Below are positions 22,481 to 31,818 of a stretch of 64,000 nt of DNA, in pieces. Numbering within the stretch: the stretch's first letter is position 1; every line of letters starts with the position of its first letter. The position numbers and the translations under genes were made by a program. This stretch comes from Cydia pomonella. Its lineage: Eukaryota; Arthropoda; Insecta; Lepidoptera; Tortricidae. The notes below the pieces were generated by a model. That model ran no database searches. It was not told the origin of the DNA and saw nothing but the letters and a program-made list of their open reading frames with translations. The stretch is taken from contig NC_084725.1 of assembly GCF_033807575.1 (NCBI RefSeq), positions 11,877,001 through 11,941,000 of the forward strand, given 5' to 3'.

Positions 22481-23698
22481 TTGCTGCTGTTAGGCAGAAT
22501 ACTCCAAGGCCTGTCGTTTGGAATGTTTATGCCACTCCGCTCTATCTTCATCGGCGAGTGCACCAGCCCGCGCTACCGAGGCGGATTCCTCTCCACATCC
22601 ACACTAGCCCAGACCTTCGGCCTCCTATTCGTCCATCTCATCGGATCACTCATCAGCTACCAGATGACAGCCCTCTGTTCCATATCCTTCGCTGTCATCA
22701 GTCTCATCTTAGCCATAATCTCACCAGAATCACCAAGCTGGCTAGCGACAAGAGGACAATATGACAGATGCAGAAAGAACTTCATATGGTATAGAGGAGA
22801 AGAAGAAATACCAGAGCTGGAGAAGATGATACAGAGCGTTAAGCTTTTAAAAACAAAACAGAGTACTGAGCAGAATAAATTTAAAGAGATTATGGCTGTT
22901 GCAACAAAAAGGGAATTCTACAAACCTATATTCCTCATGTTTGCCTTATATATTCTGATGACGTGTTCAGGAGGGCTTATAATGGGAGCGTACTCAGTTA
23001 CGATTCTGCAGCTTCTGCTTGGGCCTAGCATTAATGCCCATTTATGGATGGTGGCATTAGATTTTCAGAGATTAATCTTCAGTATAATTGCAGTTTATGT
23101 AATAAATAAAGTTAGAAGACGAATAATGTTGTTCAGTGTTGGGGTGCTCTGTGCAAGTAGTCAGCTAGCTATGGGTGCTTACGTTTTCGCCAGAACTAAG
23201 GGTTATTTATCGTTTGATTCTTTATGGATTCCTGGTATACTTATAAACCTGCAGATGTTTAGTGTGTCAATGGGCATGCAGCCACTGCCATTTGTTATAG
23301 CTGGGGAAGTATTTCCTTTGCAGTACAGAGGTTTAGGTGGAAGTATCGGTTTAATAGCGCAGTGTGGGTCTGTCTTTATTGTTCTTAAGGCGTTTCCTAG
23401 TTTAATAGCCCTTGCCGGTCTGCATGGAACATTTACTGCGTATGCTGGGGTGATAGTTGCTTGTCTGGCGGTGGCGTGGGTGCTATTACCGGAGACAAGC
23501 GGCCGGACCTTGCAGCAGATAGAAGAACACTTCAGGGGGGCTCCGCTCCCGGACCTAGAGGCCGATGTTAGGGAGTCAGCGCCTCTGAATGGCGTAGATA
23601 AAAGAGGCAGTAAAACTAGTCAAACATTAATGCCAAGTTGCAATGGCACAGAGAGAGTAAATTTAGAAGAAACTGAAGCTATTGGTACTGTTAAATAA
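22481..23698 (+). CDS. T3 Tret1-like sugar transporter, terminal exon
   Basis: Runs from the acceptor CGTTTCAG to TAA. It adds 405 residues, making a 513-aa protein, normal for an insect sugar porter. Motifs in order: LLLLGRILQGLSFGM (Arg of the GR motif present), GECTSPRYRGGF, PESPSWLATRGQY, EEIPELEKMIQ, INKVRRRIM, GEVFPLQYRG and PETSGRTLQQIEEHF. It has a 55-residue hydrophilic C-tail, longer than in T1 or T4. Expected function is facilitated sugar (trehalose/glucose) transport at the plasma membrane. The first codon is TTG because this is an internal exon, so no start is needed here. AATAAA lies at 23825-23830. Confidence 0.93.
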   Translation: MLLLGRILQGLSFGMFMPLRSIFIGECTSPRYRGGFLSTSTLAQTFGLLFVHLIGSLISYQMTALCSISFAVISLILAIISPESPSWLATRGQYDRCRKNFIWYRGEEEIPELEKMIQSVKLLKTKQSTEQNKFKEIMAVATKREFYKPIFLMFALYILMTCSGGLIMGAYSVTILQLLLGPSINAHLWMVALDFQRLIFSIIAVYVINKVRRRIMLFSVGVLCASSQLAMGAYVFARTKGYLSFDSLWIPGILINLQMFSVSMGMQPLPFVIAGEVFPLQYRGLGGSIGLIAQCGSVFIVLKAFPSLIALAGLHGTFTAYAGVIVACLAVAWVLLPETSGRTLQQIEEHFRGAPLPDLEADVRESAPLNGVDKRGSKTSQTLMPSCNGTERVNLEETEAIGTVK

Positions 23699-23824
23699 CT
23701 TCTTATACGCAATTTAGGAACGACTAGATAGATGTGTAATTAAAATATTTTCATAAATGTGAACAATCGTACAATGTCCCTCCGTAATACCATGCGGAAT
23801 GAAGCTGTGGGCCAAAGAAGATGA

Positions 23825-23830
23825 AATAAA
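23825..23830 (+). terminator. Probable T3 polyadenylation signal
   Basis: An AATAAA 127 bp after the T3 stop codon. The following 23831-24427 contains no recognised gene; a short CCCTA-type run sits at about 24338-24362. Confidence 0.4.
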
Positions 23831-24427
23831 CAAGTTACTGTAAAAATATTTTGTAACAATTTTTTTGCCGACTGTACTTCTCATTTGTATGTATATCAAG
23901 TACTTCTCGACACCTAATGAGCCTAAACTCGATGTCTTTGTGTTTCTTCATCGAGGAGTTCCTTTGGTTACCTTCGATCGGTTACCAGATCGACTCTATT
24001 TTAGGTTATTATTGTATTGTCATCGAAATTACGGAAGTATCTAACTCTAGATTTCAACTGCGTCAGACACCGGGAATTGGTTCTAATTGAAGTTACAATA
24101 TTGAAGCACACAAATATATACGCAGTTGAAGCTAAATAAAAGTGTGTTCGCCAGAAAGAGTTAAATTAAATCAAGACAAGTTCAAATAGTTGGCACCTAG
24201 CTGTTCAGATTTCTTGTGAAATATAAGTAAAAACAATCGAATATTGTATACATTCCCGTGGTGGTACACGAGATCCTTAGATAAATATATGACTGCTTGT
24301 TGTAGGTAATGATCTTATTTTCCCACAAATACCCTACCCTACCCTACCCTACCAGATACCCTATTTGTCCTGATAAGGCATCCTTACATTAAGATTACCT
24401 AATTAGGAATTTTAAATATAAATTTGT

Positions 24428-25345
24428 TTAAGTTAAATTAACTATAAGCGACGCACCACATTTTTCACTAATATCTCGCCAATTCAATTGCAAAACAAGA
24501 ATTGGGCGGAAAAAAAATATTTGCGGCGCTTGAGGCTTTCGGCCGAGGATGCCGCAGCGCCAGCGGTAAGTTTGGTGCTCGGGACATGGGACGGTGCCAG
24601 GGTATCTACGCATGTAGCGTCCCAAACTAGCGGCCGACCCATGCTCCAAGGCAACAGTGTCATTCCGTCGGGTCGCTTGCCATCGTCCCTGGCTAGACCG
24701 CTGGGCTCAAGTACTGCCGGCACTCTGGCACTAACAAGGGCCCGACGGATAACATGATTGATACTGGCTTGGCGGGGGATTCTTCCAGCGCTTCGGACGC
24801 ACGAGAGGCCATGGTGCCGCATTGACAGCGATGTGGTTGGTTAGTTGATGCCCCTAAACGTAAGCTAGCTGCCAGGCGGAAGGTAGTGTCATCCAAAAAA
24901 GTGCCAATATTTGGAGAGGGTGCAACCACAGCCCCGACTCCCACTCCGCAGTCGCAAGGAGACGAGCTCGGTCTGTCGAACTAGTTGACGTATCTAAAAG
25001 GTTTTTCCGTACTAGTTGACAGAGAGGCTCGTCCCATTGCTTCTGTGAGCAAGGATTGGCAGGCGGGTCCGTGTTGGGACAGGTTATAGACCAAACGTTC
25101 TTGGCCTCGGAGCAGTGTGCGGCCTCCATAGATCCAATGGAAGAATCTAATATTTTCCCTATGAGGCTCTGAGCACCATGCACCGAGGACAAGAACGCAG
25201 GTAGAGCAACACAGGAAATTTTGCGGATTCCCAGGCCGCCAAACCTAATAGGTAGGCTAGCCTGGGTCCAAGATCTTACGTCAAAAGAAATGTTGAAGAT
25301 AGATGTGAGCGTTTCTATGACCAAAGTATCTAATTTTGAGACCAA
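24428..25345 (-). pseudogene. Frameshifted LINE polyprotein fragment (RT C-terminal and nuclease-like region)
   Basis: Four overlapping minus-strand frames together read through one known non-LTR polyprotein region. Upstream come SLPIRFGGLGIR, LPAFLSSVHGAQ and AEWESGLWLHPL; then FLDDTTFRLAASLRLG; then HHGLSCVRSAGR, IRRALVSARVPAVLEPSGL, DDGKRPDGMTLLPW and LVWDATCVDTLAPSHV. The RPDG and WDATCVDT blocks resemble a restriction-like nuclease core. At least two frameshifts make it a pseudogene. The same family contributes the plus-strand end at 11450-11715 and a short piece at 58650-58745. Confidence 0.7.
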
Positions 25346-26990
25346 ATTGGGATATTTCCAGAGATGGGTTCCGCGAAGTATATAAGTAAATTTTGGGACA
25401 AAAAAGGCAATGCTTAATGATCGAATATGCTGAATGTAGAATGTAGTGTTAATAAAATTTTATTATTAGTATGCAGATTTAAGTTGATTGTCACTACTAT
25501 CATGTCGTAACACTTAAATGAGGTAGTGATATAATGGTGTGTTTTTATAAATAAAAGCTGTTGGAACATTATTACCCAGTGGGGAACAAAATAGGAAATT
25601 AAAAAAGTCAAAAGCATTTATTTGTCCAACATTGGTATATATACATCAGTACAGGTCCCATATACATCATCATCATAATCACTATGTTATGCCGTAAGGC
25701 GTACAATTTTTCATTTATGGTGTAAATGATAGTTAATTAATAATTATTAGTATTTAGCAATCGCGGATCGGACCGCGCGATGCCAACTATTACATAAACC
25801 CTCGACGTTTCCAGCATATGTACAACTTTGTATAAAATAATAACTGAATAAATAAATTAAACAAAAAAACAGTATTTACTTAAATGCTACCTTATTTTTA
25901 ATCTAAAAAAAACATGATCTATTTCGTTACCTAATCGACTTAGATCTTTAATAACATTAAACTGCAATTTAAAAAAAAGTATTGAAATTGGCAATAGATT
26001 AGATAGTCAATGTTACCTTGTCTCTTTCTCTCTCAGTATTCGTCATTCTGATTGATTAGCTTAGCATCTAGTGTTAGTAAATTTAATAATTGTATTTAGT
26101 ACCTTAACGAGTAGTTAAGTGTAGTAATATTTCTGTTATACGTGTTTTAGTGAGAGCTGTTAAGGAAATAAGTAAATGTCTTTTGTGTGTATTTTGAAAC
26201 CTTATCTCCTGCGCACTTATTTCTGTTTGCTTTCCAAATAAAATATATATATAAGGTTTTCACTTTGTCCGATCCGATATCGGATATCGCGTAGGTACGC
26301 CTAGAAAGGCGCAAAAAGTAAAAGTGCCTTTTTTATATTTTTTATAATTTAAATTATTATTTGTACAGAACCTATAGAGATCGCTTCTTAGCGATAAGAC
26401 CGCCTGTTGTTACCTAACTTTTAAATATTTTTTCATTTCCTGTGTATTATTAACTGTATGGTGCACAATAAAGAATATTTACTTACTTACTTACAGAACC
26501 TCCTCATTCTATGAAATTGAAGTCGGTTAAAAATTATTATAAGTTAATAACCTCGTAAGGCCCATGATACAAAATTATACTATTTTTAATTTGGTCCTTG
26601 TCGTATAGTAAACTGAGATGAATTTAGAGATGATTTGTTTGAGAAAGCAACGAAACAAAAGATATGCTACTTTATTTGGTTTATGAATGTCTCTAATTAG
26701 ATTGAAAAAGAGTGTACATTGTAATGGACATTGGGACTTATTAGGTCAATTAATTATATGTTATAAGTATTTTCTAACAGCTGTTTTTCTCTAAACGTCA
26801 TCCTACATCTGGTATCGGATCGAACAATGTGAAAACGCTCTTACGTAAATCATTTTCGCTCACGTATGTGGACCGAGCTGTATGGTTTGTATTTTGGCAG
26901 AGCCATCGGCTATCTCGTCTGCTATTTTTCTCCAGTTCAGGTGGACCTATCATCATTATTTGGCTATACTCGCAACAGATTAGACACATT
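25346..26990. other. Repeat-bearing sequence downstream of T4
   Basis: A LINE tail in minus orientation lies at about 25600-25690 (AAAAGCATTTATTTGTCC). A plus-strand tail lies at 26370-26490 (TCTTAGCGATAAGACCGCCT, AATAAAGAATATTTACTTAC). A TTTATT at 26671-26676 could be the T4 poly(A) signal read in reverse. No gene was recognised. Confidence 0.45.
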
Positions 26991-27662
26991 TCATTTTTGA
27001 ATAGAGAAGTAAACGGGTTGCACCGCATATGTCAATGGTTTCTCCTCATCAGTTTGAGGGTTCAAGAGTGGTGTCCCCCTAAAGTGCTCCTCGATCTGCT
27101 GCAGCGTCCGACCGCTCGTCTCCGGTAGCAGCACCCATGCCACCGCTAGGCACGCAGCTATAACCCCAGCGTATACAGCCAACGTTCCTTCCAGACCCAC
27201 GACAGATATCAGACCAGGAAAAGTCTTAAGCACAATAAAAGCAGACACACTGAGTGCTGTTAAACCAATGCCCCCTGCAAGACTCCTATGTTGCAGAGGA
27301 CATACCTCACCAGCTATCACTGCAGGCAGCGGCTGCATTCCCATGGATATACTCAACATTTGCACGCTGATAAGTACACCGGGTATCCACAATGAATCAA
27401 AAGGTAAGTAATCGTTGTTCTTCGCGAATACGTAAGCACCCATCAGCAGCTGACTACCGGCACAGATAATTCCAATAAAGAACAGCATTGGTCTTCTTTT
27501 AACTTTGTTAACCACAAAAATAGCTGCACCAGTAAACAGTAGCCTTTGGCAGTCTAAAGCTACCATCCAGAAGTTGGCATTGGCTTTGGGCATCAGCAAT
27601 TCTAAAATCGTCACCGAGTACGCTCCCATTACTGGTGCTCCGCCAACACTAAGCATAATATA
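26991..27662 (-). pseudogene. T4 Tret1-like transporter, terminal exon, 3' part (after the BEL insertion)
   Basis: Minus-strand continuation of the exon broken at 34931. It encodes TM7-TM12 with YIMLSVGGAPVMGAYS, VNKVKRRPM, GEVCPLQHRS and PETSGRTLQQIEEHF, then a TGA. Without the insert and one copy of ATATA, the terminal exon would be 1137 nt and the gene 485 aa in one frame. The half carries no stop, so the gene was probably intact when the element landed. In this assembly it cannot be translated as part of the transporter. Confidence 0.9.
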
Positions 27663-28030
27663 TGTCAATGCAACTTATGTGGGAGACCGTACCCGATGCA
27701 ACTTACGCAGCCTACCGTACGCATATCGCATCATCGGCAGCCAATCAGCGGCGATATCACGTCATCTACAGCCCCTGTGATTGGCCCAGGATGTTGCCAC
27801 GGAGGAACCGAGCCCCACTCCACGCATTCGCTATTCGCCTCATTAATAGACGCACGCATACGTGCCTTTTTTAATACATAATTACTTTATTCTGTTTTTT
27901 TTTACCAAATGTACTAGTTGGTTATTAAAAGTATTTAAAACTAAAGGCGTCGTTACATTATTGCTGCTGAACCCGCTCCAAGAGGCTATGACCTGAACCT
28001 TAGCCAGATCCACGCGCGACATAAAGTTTG
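27663..28030 (+). repeat. BEL LTR 1
   Basis: Starts TGTCAATGCAACTTATGTGG and runs to about CATAAAGTTTGG. It is followed by a primer-binding-site-like TCCTTCGAACCGGAT, as expected of a 5' LTR. Its length matches the copies at 31034 and 34930 (no net indel). The exact 3' end is uncertain by a few bases. Confidence 0.85.
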
Positions 28031-28061
28031 GTCCTTCGAACCGGATATGAACCAGTGACCT

Positions 28062-30974
28062 ATGGATAGTTGTGCGTCCACGTCGGGATATTCACTTAAT
28101 GATTTGCAATTTGTAGGTCCCGCGATACAGGGTGATTTGTTATCCATACTATTGCGCTTTAGGGAAAACAAGTACGTGGCGTGTGCGGATATCGAAAAAA
28201 TGTACCGCCAGGTACTGGTTGACGAGAAACAACGCGACTTGCAATTAATTATTTGGCGGGAAAATCCCTCTGACCCACTGCAAATATACAAATTAAAAAC
28301 TGTGACTTATGGCACGAATTCCGCCCCGTTTTTAAGTTGTAGGTGCCTTAAGCAGTTAGCGCTAGAGTGTGATGACCCTGAAATAGCCAGCGTAATTAAC
28401 AATGATTTTTACGTTGATGACCTTATTTGTGGCAACCCTAACCAGGATAAATTAAAACAAATTTGCACAAAGGTCGTCAAGGTCTTGCAGTCGGGATGTT
28501 TTCCATTGCATAAATGGATTTTTAATTTCGATTTTGATGAATTTACCGAATCGATGGACTCGTCCAAAGAGTTATCATTAGGTGAAAACGTACAAAATAA
28601 AACGTTAGGGTTAGGATGGTACCACCGCTCTGATGAATTGTTTTATCACACTAGATTTGAAATAAATTCTAAGCCGATAACAAAGCGCATTATCTTATCG
28701 GTTTCGTCTCAAGTCTACGACCCTCTCGGCTTGCTTAGCCCAACTATTATGATCGCGAAAGTACTTTTACAGAGGTTGTGGATGTTAAAGGCCGATTGGG
28801 ACACCCCGGTCCCGAACGACATCGCAAAAACATGGACACGATTTGTCGCTGATCTTTCGAATTTAAAGTCAATTCGCATTCCGCGTTACGTATTAAATGA
28901 CAACCCTAAACATTTAGAGTTGCATATTTTTTGTGATAGTTCTATAACCGCGTACGGAGCGTGCGCTTATGTTCGCGCTATCGATAATAATAACAGTGTC
29001 ACAGTCAGGTTATTATTCGCAAAAGGGAAGGTGACCCCAATAAAACCAGTGACCCTGCCAAAATTAGAATTATGTGCGGCGCTAGTAGCGGCACGACTAT
29101 ATGCAAAAATAGATAGTTCACTTCGCAGTCGGTTTAACAAAGTAGTATTTTGGTCCGATTCCACAATTGTCCTAGGTTGGTTACGCACGCCACCTAACTT
29201 ACTTAAAACGTTTGTACAAAATAGGGTTACCGAAATACACGATTTAACGCAAAATCATCCCTGGCATCACGTAAGAAGTGAAAACAACCCCGCTGACTTG
29301 ATCTCGCGATCTCGGCCGTTAAATTCGTTGTGGTCTTCTACATTTTGGGGACAAGGCCCAGAGTTCCTTCGCGATATTAATTTCGAGCCTAACTCTGACT
29401 TAAAAAATAACCAAAATAATGACGATTTGCCCGAGCTAAAGGCGAATGTTTCACTTGTTTGTGTACCTAATCGTGACAATGAGGGATGTTTTCCTTTCCA
29501 TAGATTTTCTCAATTCAATCGTTTACAGCGTACCGCGGCGTATGTTTTGCGATTTATTTATAATGCGCGCAATAAACTTAGCAAAAAAACTGGGTCATTA
29601 AGTGTAGACGAGTTGAATGAATCCGTTCTGTTGCTAGCCAGGCTGGCGCAGTATGAGTCATACCGAGATGTGCATAATTGCTTATCACGTAAACGGCTGT
29701 TAACAAACAAACACGGTGCAAGCCTTACTAAATTAAATTTATTTCTTGACAACATGAATGTGTTAAGAGTAGGCGGCCGTTTAGAAAATGCTAGCCAGTT
29801 TAGTTACGAGAAAAAACACCCTATTTTAATTTCGTGTAAACATTATTTAGCCGTGCTATTATTTCGTTTCGAACATAAGCGACTGTTGCACGCGGCGCCA
29901 CAGCTGTTGTTGTTTACTATAAAGGAAACCTGGTGGCCAGTAGGAGCTAGAAATTTAGCACGAAAGATTGTTCATGATTGTGTCACGTGCAAACGGATGC
30001 AAGGTCAAACATTGACACCTATCATGGGCAATCTGCCTCGCGAACGATTGGAACCAGGGTATCCGTTCATATACTGCGGCGTGGATTATGGTGGTCCAGT
30101 GCTTGTTTTGAATCGCAAAGGTAGGGGTGCGAAATTAATAAAATCATATATTTGTTTATTCGTATGTTTAGTAACGCGCGCTATTCATTTAGAACTGGTC
30201 AGTGACCTCTCGTCTGATGGTTACTTATTAGCATTAAAACGTTTTATATCGCGTAGGGGTAAACCTGTTGAAATAATAAGCGATAATGGAAAAAACTTTG
30301 TCGGACTAATGAACGATTTTGAAAAATTTCTTTCAAGTATATCTGGCGATATACAAGAGTACGCCTTGTCTCAGAAAATTAAATTTCGCATGAACCCGCC
30401 GTACGCCAGTCATTTCGGTGGGATATACGAGGCAGGTATTAAAAGTTGTAAATACCATTTGCGACGCGTTGTAGGCAACGCACATTTGACGTTTGAACAA
30501 TTAAGCACGACCTTGACCGAGATTGAGGCCTTGCTTAATTCTAGACCACTTACTCCTATGTCATCTGACCCCAACGATTTTTTACCGCTTAGCCCAGGGC
30601 ATTTCTTGATTGGTCGTCCGCTAACCGCACCTGTGTGCGCTAGCCTGAGCGACGTTCCTGAGCATCGGTTAACGCGTTACCAGAGAGTCGAACAGCTTCG
30701 TCAGCATTTCTGGAGTCGTTGGTCGCGAGAGTACGCGACGGAGTTACAAGCCCGATCAAAATGGAGGTTTCAGTCTGATGACCTCAAAGAAAACACGCTT
30801 GTCGTCATAAAGGAAGACAATGCTCCCCCGCTAAAATGGAGTTTAGGCCGAATCGTCAAAACGTATCCAGGCAAGGACGGCGTCTCGAGAGTGGCCGACG
30901 TAAGGATGCCTTCTGGAGGAACTGTGAGACGCGCTTTCTCGAAACTGTGTCCGCTTCTTCAGCCAGACTGTTAG
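28062..30974 (+). CDS. BEL/Pao pol, 3' portion: RT (from the fingers on), RNase H, integrase
   Basis: An open frame of 970 codons. It joins the reverse transcriptase just after the leader with a deletion of gag, protease and the RT N-terminus. Visible: YVACADIEKMYRQV, the catalytic NNDFYVDDLICG, the Pao RNase H-like block LELHIFCDSS and KLELCAAL with VFWSDS, the integrase zinc-binding HKRLLHAAPQLLL/CVTCKRMQ, and the DDE core with YCGVDYGG, EIISDNGKNF and PPYASHFGGIYEAGIKS. A C-terminal DUF5641-like domain ends in RRAFSKLCPLL. The ATG is fortuitous, so independent translation is doubtful. The polypurine-like AAGGCCGGGAGTA sits just before LTR 2. Confidence 0.85.
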   Translation: MDSCASTSGYSLNDLQFVGPAIQGDLLSILLRFRENKYVACADIEKMYRQVLVDEKQRDLQLIIWRENPSDPLQIYKLKTVTYGTNSAPFLSCRCLKQLALECDDPEIASVINNDFYVDDLICGNPNQDKLKQICTKVVKVLQSGCFPLHKWIFNFDFDEFTESMDSSKELSLGENVQNKTLGLGWYHRSDELFYHTRFEINSKPITKRIILSVSSQVYDPLGLLSPTIMIAKVLLQRLWMLKADWDTPVPNDIAKTWTRFVADLSNLKSIRIPRYVLNDNPKHLELHIFCDSSITAYGACAYVRAIDNNNSVTVRLLFAKGKVTPIKPVTLPKLELCAALVAARLYAKIDSSLRSRFNKVVFWSDSTIVLGWLRTPPNLLKTFVQNRVTEIHDLTQNHPWHHVRSENNPADLISRSRPLNSLWSSTFWGQGPEFLRDINFEPNSDLKNNQNNDDLPELKANVSLVCVPNRDNEGCFPFHRFSQFNRLQRTAAYVLRFIYNARNKLSKKTGSLSVDELNESVLLLARLAQYESYRDVHNCLSRKRLLTNKHGASLTKLNLFLDNMNVLRVGGRLENASQFSYEKKHPILISCKHYLAVLLFRFEHKRLLHAAPQLLLFTIKETWWPVGARNLARKIVHDCVTCKRMQGQTLTPIMGNLPRERLEPGYPFIYCGVDYGGPVLVLNRKGRGAKLIKSYICLFVCLVTRAIHLELVSDLSSDGYLLALKRFISRRGKPVEIISDNGKNFVGLMNDFEKFLSSISGDIQEYALSQKIKFRMNPPYASHFGGIYEAGIKSCKYHLRRVVGNAHLTFEQLSTTLTEIEALLNSRPLTPMSSDPNDFLPLSPGHFLIGRPLTAPVCASLSDVPEHRLTRYQRVEQLRQHFWSRWSREYATELQARSKWRFQSDDLKENTLVVIKEDNAPPLKWSLGRIVKTYPGKDGVSRVADVRMPSGGTVRRAFSKLCPLLQPDC

Positions 30975-31033
30975 CCACGTCATCAGTCCCATTATCACGT
31001 TTTGTAAACCACCAGTTTCCAAGGCCGGGAGTA

Positions 31034-31402
31034 TGTCAATGCAACTTATGTGGGAGACCGTACCCGATGCAACTTACGCAGCCTACCGTACGCATATCGC
31101 ATCATCGGCAGCCAATCAGCGGCGATATCACGTCATCTACAGCCCCTGTGATTGGCCCAGGATGTTGCCACGGAGGAACCGAGCCCCACTCCACGCATTC
31201 GCTATTCGCCTCATTAATAGACGCACGCATACGTGCCTTTTTTAATACATAATTACTTTATTCTGTTTTTTTTTACCAAATGTACTAGTTGGTTATTAAA
31301 AGTATTTAAAACTAAAGGCGTCGTTACATTATTGCTGCTGAACCCGCTCCAAGAGGCTATGACCTGAACCTTAGCCAGATCCACGCGCGACATAAAGTTT
31401 GG
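31034..31402 (+). repeat. BEL LTR 2 (internal, direct)
   Basis: Same sequence and length as LTR 1, preceded by a purine-rich tract (AAGGCCGGGAG) as for a 3' LTR. It should be followed by host DNA but continues straight into pol at GCAATTTGTAGG. The pol source reads GATTTGCAATTTG, so TTTG is shared at the join. Confidence 0.85.
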
Positions 31403-31818
31403 CAATTTGTAGGTCCCGCGATACAGGGTGATTTGTTATCCATACTATTGCGCTTTAGGGAAAACAAGTACGTGGCGTGTGCGGATATCGAAAAAATGTA
31501 CCGCCAGGTACTGGTTGACGAGAAACAACGCGACTTGCAATTAATTATTTGGCGGGAAAATCCCTCTGACCCACTGCAAATATACAAATTAAAAACGGGG
31601 CGGAATTCGTGCCATAAGTCACAGTTTTTAATTTGTATATTTGCAGTGGGTCAGAGGGATTTTCCCGCCAAATAATTAATTGCAAGTCGCGTTGTTTCTC
31701 GTCAACCAGTACCTGGCGGTACATTTTTTCGATATCCGCACACGCCACGTACTTGTTTTCCCTAAAGCGCAATAGTATGGATAACAAATCACCCTGTATC
31801 GCGGGACCTACAAATTGC
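31403..31818. repeat. Fold-back junction inside the BEL insertion
   Basis: Arms 31403-31596 (+) and about 31624-31818 (-) are the same RT segment in opposite orientation, with a 27-bp centre. The switch point is TTAAAAAC. The forward strand reads AAATTAAAAAC, while the reverse complement of the pol sequence 3' of it (near 28332) reads CTTAAAAACGGGGCGG. An 8-nt homology thus joins the two strands. Confidence 0.85.

Noticed and set aside
24338..24362. CCCTA repeats as a telomere relic
   Set aside because: Only about five short units, and the lepidopteran telomere unit is TTAGG/CCTAA, not CCCTA.
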